From Pammene aurita (lineage: Eukaryota; Arthropoda; Insecta; Lepidoptera; Tortricidae), in contig OX352296.1 of the NCBI GenBank assembly GCA_947086415.1, positions 33,868,901-33,932,900 of the forward strand: a stretch of DNA of 64,000 bases, read 5' to 3'. Positions 58,033 to 64,000 of this stretch are shown here, piece after piece (position 1 is the stretch's first letter; each line of letters starts with the position of its first letter). The notes beneath the pieces were generated by a model. That model was given only the letters and a program-made list of their open reading frames with translations, was not told the origin of the DNA and did no database searches. The translations under genes were made by a program, and so were the position numbers.

Positions 58033-58121
58033 CAGTCGACTACAAAGAGATGTATCCACTTTTGGACCTTATTACAACGCAATAAGGTGAAAAAGTGGAT
58101 ACATCTCTTTGTAGTCGACTG
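58033..58121. mobile_element. 89-bp palindromic MITE, CAGTCGAGGACAAAGAG family (copy 2)
   Basis: TA-flanked; ends CAGTCGACTACAAAGAGATG. It has the same length and centre (CCTTATTACAACGCAATAAGG) as 46951-47039, with a few changes. It lies in the Nrg intron between the two Ig6 exons. Confidence 0.88.
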
Positions 58122-58475
58122 TACCTGCACTGGTCGACGGGAGCGCGTATTAAAACAGACCTCAAAACATAATCCTTTTTTAATTTTTTCTAGGTTGCAC
58201 CTATGGGGTTATCATACGGCTACACGTTACGGTCTGCCGGATCCGGGCCTGCGCGTTAGGTAACCTCTCCGGTGGGCCGTAGTGTGTATGGCCGGCACTT
58301 GGACCTAGACGCTCGTCCCAACTGTTGTACAAAGAGCTACAGATTCCAATGTCAAGGGGCTTAAGACCACAAGTGAAGAAACATATTGCAACGCTTCCAT
58401 CAAAGCCAAATAGTGGCATAGAGAGTTCAGAGACAGCTTTCAGGTTGTAAATAATAAGGATAATGACAACAATAC

Positions 58476-58597
58476 CTTGAATTCCCAGGTGACTTCAGCG
58501 GTGAGCTCAGGGTCGGTGTCGGGCGTGCAGCGGAACGTGGCCTGCGAGCCGGCCGCCACCTCGTAGTCCTCTGGCTCGTTCTTAATGGTAGACCGCT
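58476..58597 (-). CDS. Nrg: Nrg exon, first half of Ig6
   Basis: 122 nt; acceptor GTGTTCAG, donor AAG|GTATTG. It encodes RSTIKNEPEDYEVAAGSQ, ATFRCTPDTDPELTAEV and TWEFK, giving the first Ig cysteine and the core Trp. It enters in a split codon (C|AG, Gln) and exits in phase 0. Confidence 0.93.
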
Positions 58598-59371
58598 CTG
58601 AACACAGTCATTATACATCAACGTACGTGTATTTGGACAAGAAACTATAGCTACACACAATCATATCTAGCTTGTAGGGTAGGAAGCACAGAAAATACAT
58701 TAAGCTAGAGATCACAAATGCTCGTCAATCGTCATCCGCGTGTTATTTAATTGTCCAAGGATCATCTATCCAAATTATGAACTCGTGATGTTCTAACCTG
58801 ACTTATTTATAATAGATTTATTTCTCGTAAAAACAGCAGGTAAAAAAAAATTGTAAATAAGGTGGGGGTGGGGGTTCTTCAGTAGATCAGTACAGTCTTC
58901 GCACTCATAGTCTGTGATGTGTCTTCTTGTGCCTCTGACCCTTATGACGACCTCTTATTACTGAATTTACACTTTAACTTTTAACCAGAATATTATTTGT
59001 GAATATGTTTTTCCCCATTTGACGTTTAATTTGGATGCTGTTTTTGTATTGATCTCTAAAGTTTAAAAAGCCGAAGAAGAGAAGAAAAGAAGAAGAAAAG
59101 TCTTAAAAAGCCGAAGAAATTGCAATAATTCATTCAAAAACGTAAGTAAGTATGAAGAAATCGGCACGCGAAGTGTCAAACTATTGAGGGTACTGTCTTG
59201 AAACTCTTGAAACGCACATTACACATACAAAAAACGGGTTACCTTTGTACGAGTGACCTGGATGAGGGCACTTGCTTCTTCTATCTAAATATTTGTTCTA
59301 TGGGAGGAATCAATTTGGTCTTGCGACTCTAAACAAGGATTAGAATTAGGGAGTTTGGCGAGACAACTCAC
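58598..59371 (-). other. Nrg intron, nothing recognised
   Basis: AT-rich, with an AAGAAGAAAAG purine run near 59080-59110 and two AAAAAGCCGAAGAA words (59067, 59104). No gene or transposon end seen. Confidence 0.4.
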
Positions 59372-59499
59372 GTTTGACATCGAGTGAGCCGTAGGCAGAC
59401 TTCTCGCCGAAACTGTTCTGCGCGTAGCAGCGGTACAGGCCGGCGTCGCCGTAGCCCACTCTGGTGATCACCAGGTCGCCCTCCGTCGTGATGTTGAAG
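59372..59499 (-). CDS. Nrg: Nrg exon, C-terminal half of Ig5
   Basis: 128 nt; acceptor TTTTTGTAG, donor AAAC|GTGAGT. It encodes FNITTEGDLVITRVGYGDAG, LYRCYAQNSFGEK and SAYGSLDVK. The DAGLYRC motif holds the second Ig cysteine. It joins GG|C (Gly) from 63938. Confidence 0.93.
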
Positions 59500-59807
59500 C
59501 TACAAAAAAAAATTAACTTGAATGAATCAATAAAATAAAAAAGGATCGACATTGGATTCCTAACGTTTTGTGAAGTCAAGCAATGGTTGATGCTCTCAAA
59601 ATTTCAAAATTATTTTTTTGCGACAATGATCTTTACCTTAATCTCGTTATGTCACAAACTCGCAAAAAATCGTGACAGAAGGGTAAGACGTAAAAGCAAG
59701 TCTCCGCTGAAAAGGACCATTCTGTCACAATATTTTCTGAAAAACTACGGCAAGTAAAAATTCATCACCGACGTAAAAACAAACCTTTATTTTTTTATAT
59801 AATATAG

Positions 59808-59880
59808 TGTCCCACTGCTGGGCAAAGGCCTCTCCGGCTGATTTCCACAACTCTCGGTCACGCACTTTTTCCGGCCAGTT
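59808..59880. repeat. Lepidopteran repeat relic (CCCACTGCTGGGCAAAGGCC)
   Basis: About 70 bp beginning GTCCCACTGCTGGGCAAAGG, a sequence frequent in lepidopteran genomes as part of a retroelement or SINE. Only this fragment is present. Confidence 0.5.
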
Positions 59881-60845
59881 GCTTTATTAGTCTTCTTAAA
59901 ATATTGTTTCAGTATCTACTCGTATTTTATTTTAATAAATGATTTACCCCCAAGTAACACATCAAAGCAGTATAACGGCCGTCTTACAGCATATCTGTAT
60001 GCTTTTAGCATTTTGAGTTCGTTTTATAGTAGCATTATAAACGTTTATAGTGCTGATATAGGTCTTAAATGGGCACAAATTACCCAGCTTGAGATCCTAT
60101 ACAGGTCATTTAATAGCATTGCAGGCGCATTATGTCTGCGCTATTAGCATTATCGTTGTCATGGAAAGTGCCAATCGCCTCAAAGAAGCATTAGTACGCT
60201 CTATTAAGTTGCCGACTGCATTAAAGAAGCCTTAATACGGCCAAAAAACTTGCTAATCGCAGTAAAGAAGCATAAGTACTCTCGATTAACTTGCCGATCG
60301 CAATACAAACGCATTATACTAGCATAAGAGTGTAGTAAAATAAACCTTACGTCAATGCAAAAACGTCTCTAATACCGACGGAACAAATGTTATAATACAA
60401 TGAACGTTGTGATTTAACTACTTTGTCTCGCAATATAAAATGGACGAAGACGGTACAAAAAACTGAATGAGTGACACGTCATATTTGTTTGCATCCTAAC
60501 AAAATGTATAAAAGTTTTTGACACTTTTACGTTATTATATCCTTCAAATATTACTGCGCAATGTAGTTTACTGTAAATGTGTATATAAGTTTCATTGAAA
60601 ATTTTCACGCGCCTTTGATTTATTGTGGTTTTGCTATAAAATATTATAAAAAGATATGCGTCAAATAAGCAAAACAATTGTGTAATCCTCGTATAGAACG
60701 AGTTTTGCATTATTAACATAATAGTGTTGGTTGAGCAGTCTTAAATTAAATAATTTCTTTATTATATAGGTATTTTCCTTGTAGAAATAGGTCCGCATAA
60801 TTTTATTTTTAGGTTATTAATTATTTACAAAATGGCGTTGGTCTA

Positions 60846-62496
60846 TATAGACGGAGAGCTAGCGTCCACGTCGGATATGACAATAATGAGAGCAATCAAA
60901 CCCCTCTAGTCAGTTTGGTATATTATGCTTATTTCTAGATCTGGACATCTGGCAGCTTTAAAGTAGTGGAGGTCAAAGAATGCAAATCATTTCAAGAAAA
61001 TAAATCCTAGAGATCTGGGTTTGATGCAATATTATGAGAAACTATACAAATACTATACAATATTAAGAGAAATTATACAAAAGTTTATGTTGCGAGAAAG
61101 TAGTGCCAAACGATGTATAATAAAATATAGTTCATAGTTTGTCGCCTACTGTTTTTGTTTCCGTAATAATCATACATCGGGGTTTTCGGTGCGGGAACGA
61201 TTTGAGAAAGAGTAGAGATAAACAGATAGGTTGAGAGTTAGTCTGAGAAAATATCATATTATGCTTAATGAATAACTACCTCTCTGTGAATAGCTTACAC
61301 ACTATGATACGAGCTTTTTTTCTTAGAGGCATGTTTGTATTGACTATACTACTACTGATATATTTAGTATTTTAAAAATGCAATTGCATATCCGAAATTT
61401 ATTAACTAGATCTACCTAAGACAAAGACACGGTATAGTAAGCGTCAAATATTAATCTTGACGTCCGATATTTATGAACTATTTGATTAACTGAAGAGGTT
61501 GACAATGATCAGTCATTACATGAATTAATAAAAAAATACTTGAAAAAATCATAGGTACATGTACCTACAATATATATACATAATAGTCAGCTATTATATA
61601 TAAATTGTATATACCTATGATTTTTTCGATCAATTATTCTTTAGGTAGAAACGTGCTAGAGTACATTCTGTTTTTTAAGTTAATGCCTACTCTTTGGCTA
61701 ATGTCAAACATTCCCGCACCGATAACCCCGATGTATGGTAATAATACACAAAATTTTTTGGTCTAACTTTTTTTTTAATCGATTTTTGACATCTTTGAGT
61801 CGATATTCCAACATATTAACTATAGATAGAATTATAAGGCAAACGACTATCGGTTTTTGAATCTTTTATCTCCATTCTGTAGAGCCGGATCTTGAAATAA
61901 ATGAGCCGTTATTTTTTTATGATATTTTTAAAATATGGTCTAAAAAACACTTTTATCGATATTCGAATGGTGTAAAGAATCTTACATATACGTAATCTAC
62001 ATATTAGGGTTCCTCTTTGATGTCTCTAAAAACTGTAGAGATTTTAATTTTTAACTAATTAAAACAAAATTTATGACCATAAAACCACTTTTTTAGCCTA
62101 AACCGGTTCGACTTTGATGTCAAATATCTCGTGGACAATGAATATTGAAGTAAATATAGGATACTATATTGTTTAAAGCCGTTACTGATAATATGATAAG
62201 CTATATAAATAATTAGAAAACTAAGGGAATCAGATCCAAGGTCGTTGGCGCCAGGGAGCCCCTTAGAATATAGGCCCTGTCCTTTATAACTGAGACAACT
62301 TCGGCAATTTTTACCAAATTTGGTATTACTATTTTCCAATTAAAACATTTTGCTAGTCTGTCACTGTGACCTCCACCCATTAAAAGGTGCCAGATGCCAG
62401 GATCTAGCAATAAGAATAGTATAGCAATCTAACCAGACGGGTTTTGTTGCTCTCATTATTTTGTCATATCTGACGTGGCTAGCTCTTAGTCCAATA
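60846..62496. mobile_element. CTACGTCAGATATGACAC-family element (copy 4), interrupted
   Basis: The left end GGAGAGCTAGCGTCCACGTCGG (60850) and right end CATATCTGACGTGGCTAGCTC (62465-62485) are inverted. The interior matches copy 2 on both flanks, but 61171-61737 is an inserted MITE. Part of 61746-62204 is unmatched, perhaps a further insertion. Confidence 0.6.
61171..61737. mobile_element. 567-bp hAT-like MITE with 8-bp target duplication
   Basis: Exact 8-bp direct repeats GTAATAAT at 61163-61170 and 61738-61745. Terminal inverted repeats are 27 of 29 matching: CATACATCGGGGTTTTCGGTG and, in reverse from the right, CATACATCGGGGTTATCGGTG. An internal palindrome is centred near 61590. 8-bp duplications are typical of hAT elements. 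No transposase. Confidence 0.8.
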
Positions 62497-62634
62497 GCAG
62501 CTCAGTGACCCTTAAAAAATGCCTTATTTATGCCTACAGCATTACACGTGAATAATTATGCTATTAAACAACATTAAGCATTTATTTATGCTATTGTAGA
62601 ACCTAAGGCACTAAAACCGCTAAAAGCTGTATAG

Positions 62635-62930
62635 GGGCTGTTCATAAATTACGTCATCAATTTTTTGATAGTAAAGCTGCCAAATAAAGTGACGTCATTA
62701 AAAAAAATGCGTTTTAAGCTTAATTGTAAAATAAAAAACTATTTAGTAGATAATATTTTATAGCATTAAAAGTTTATAGAAACACGATTTTCATTCCTTT
62801 TTTTACACATTGATGATGTGATCTTCGGAATGACCGCCCCCCCCCCCCCCCCCTCCTACGTCATGCTACCATCATCCGATGTCCAGACCCCCCCCCATTT
62901 GAAATGAGGTAATTTATGAACAGACCCTTA
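62635..62930. mobile_element. ~300-bp MITE, GGG(G/T)CTGTTCATAAATTAC ends
   Basis: GGGGCTGTTCATAAATTACG at 62636 is inverted at 62908-62930 (GGTAATTTATGAACAGACCC). The interior has an 18-base C homopolymer at about 62837. Target duplication unclear (TATA words flank both sides). Confidence 0.65.
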
Positions 62931-63740
62931 TAGTGAACTACTTGGCTTTATAATGGTTTATATTATTGCTATTATACTGCATTAGGAACGTATTACCTAC
63001 TTATAAATGCTATTGTACACCCTAAGGCATTAAAAATAGCTGAAAGCTGTATAGCGAATTTACGTGGCATTATAATGGCTAATATTCATGCTCTTAAACA
63101 GTATTAAGCATTTATTTATGCTATTGTAGAACCTAAGGCACTAAACCAAACCGAAGCATTAGTGTAGCAAACTAAAACGCAACTGTACATCATTCAGCTG
63201 TACAGTTGCATGTTGTTCGCTGCACTAAAACTAATGGCTAAACAAAATAATTTACATATGCCATTATACAACCGTTATACAGCGTAAAGCATCATAAAAT
63301 GCTATTGTAGAACCTAAAGCACTAAAAACAGCTGAAAGCTGTATACCGGATTTACGTGGCATTATAATGGCTAATATTCATGCTCATAAACAGCATTAAG
63401 CATTTATTTATGCTATTGTAGAACCTAAGGCACTAAACCACACCGAAGCATTAGTGTAGCAAACCAAAACGCAACTGTACAGCATTCAGCTGTACAGTTG
63501 CATTTTGGTTCGCTGTACTAAAACTAAAAGCTTTAAAAAAGCATTTATACATGCCATTATACAACCGTTATACAGCTTAAAGCATTATAGAACCTAAAGC
63601 ACTTAAGTGCTTTAAAAACAGTCGAAAGCTGTACAGTTGCGTTGTGGTTTGCTGCACTAAAGCTAAAGGCTTTACAAAAGCATTTAGATATGCCATTATA
63701 CAACCGTTATACAGCTCAAAGCATCATATAATGCGACAAG
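62931..63740. repeat. Imperfect ~292-bp tandem repeat in the Nrg intron
   Basis: TTTACGTGGCATTATAATGG recurs at 63059 and 63351. TATGCCATTATACAACCG recurs near 63258, 63549 and 63690. Each unit includes the palindrome TGTACAG(C/T)(A/-)... around GCAACTGTAC and GTACAGTTGC. This is the repetitive right part of the 59951-63832 element. Confidence 0.6.
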
Positions 63741-63937
63741 TTGCTCGGTGAACGTATATAAGAGTTTATACGGTCCTTAAGTTCGAAATAAGTTAACTAT
63801 TCATATGTTATAATGCTTCCTGTGTTACTTGGGCCGTGATCATTTTAAAGATTTTCAAAAAACAAAAAAAAATATGAAGAAAAAAAAGAATTTTGACCCA
63901 TAGACAGATTGGCGTATCGTAGATTTGAGATGCTTAC

Positions 63938-64000
63938 CCTCCGCCGGTGAGCTCGACGTCGTTGCGCATCCACTTGACGATGGGCCGCGGCGCGCCGAAC
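63938..64000 (-). CDS. Nrg: Nrg exon, N-terminal half of Ig5 (cut by window edge)
   Basis: 63 nt visible up to the window edge. It encodes FGAPRPIVKWMRNDVELTGG, with the core Trp of an Ig domain, before a donor GG|GTAAGC. It continues beyond 64000. The next exon is 4.4 kb downstream at 59499, across the large repeat-filled intron. Confidence 0.92.

Larger units (their letters stand above)
59951..63832. mobile_element. 3.9-kb inverted-repeat element with nested insertions
   Basis: The left end CCAAGTAACACATCAAAGCAG (59951) is matched in reverse by the right end (CCAAGTAACACAGGAAGCATT reading back from 63832), both continuing into TATAAC. Inside the ends are many AT-rich words such as GCATTATAATGGC and ATTGTAGAACCTAAGGCACT. 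The interior is broken by a copy of the CTACGTCAG family (60846-62496) and a MITE (62635-62930). No transposase seen. It almost fills the Nrg intron 59500-63937. Confidence 0.6.
44287..64000 (-). other. Nrg: Neuroglian gene, 3' two-thirds
   Basis: Cell-surface adhesion protein of the L1-CAM family, acting in axon guidance, septate junctions and synapse stability through homophilic binding outside and ankyrin binding inside. Eleven exons in a row on the minus strand, plus an alternative last exon, keep one reading frame: 804 residues with the 45990 tail and 821 with the 44287 tail, counting from the window edge. Domains in order: end of Ig5, Ig6, FN3 1-5, transmembrane helix, RRNRGGKYDV juxtamembrane region, SRHSMSS, SDTDSMAEYG, FIGQY. 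Drosophila Nrg has six Ig and five FN3 domains, so Ig1-4 lie beyond 64000. Exons are GC-rich in AT-rich surroundings. Introns hold many transposons, the largest being 59500-63937. Confidence 0.95.

Overview
The window is AT-rich, transposon-dense eukaryotic DNA, most likely from a moth or butterfly. Interspersed repeats that begin ACCGGCCAAG and contain GAGTCGGAC or GTGTCGGGCC, a CCCACTGCTGGGCAAAGGCCT relic, and many short TA-flanked foldback elements are of kinds common in Lepidoptera. The species cannot be named from this sequence.

One host gene is present. The minus strand of 44287-64000 carries the 3' two-thirds of neuroglian (Nrg), the insect L1-CAM homologue. I placed eleven consecutive exons by splice sites and phase: end of Ig5, Ig6, five FN3 domains, the transmembrane segment and the ankyrin-binding tail. 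Two alternative last exons follow: 45990-46096 (short tail, FIGQYGRK type) and 44287-44444 (FIGQYVPG type, Pro/Ala-rich, ending TYV). The codon count closes without remainder for both tails (804 and 821 residues in the window). The 5' part (Ig1-4, signal peptide) lies beyond 64000. A 110-bp minisatellite of 18 copies sits at the transmembrane exon. Each copy duplicates 86 bp of the exon plus its GTGAGT splice donor.

Regions: 1-25600 holds a full-length mariner (693-1983) with an intact transposase, a LINE relic (3290-4610), and many MITEs or foldback elements, with no host gene seen. 25696-32911 is a 7.2-kb Ty3/gypsy LTR retrotransposon on the minus strand with very similar LTRs but a broken pol. 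33400-41300 holds MITEs, a 1.4-kb long-TIR element and sequence that may include the neuronal Nrg 3' UTR. 41300-43240 is a tyrosine-recombinase (Crypton-like) element with an intact two-exon gene and inverted repeats. 46781-49600, inside the last-exon intron region of Nrg, is a stack of nested transposons: an old TIR element hit by a MITE and by a non-LTR retrotransposon, which was itself hit by another MITE. 59951-63832, in an Nrg intron, is a large inverted-repeat element with further nested insertions.

Coordinates of exons, LTRs and TA-flanked elements were read base by base. Edges of unclassified repeats are approximate. Family names rest on recognised motifs, not on database searches.
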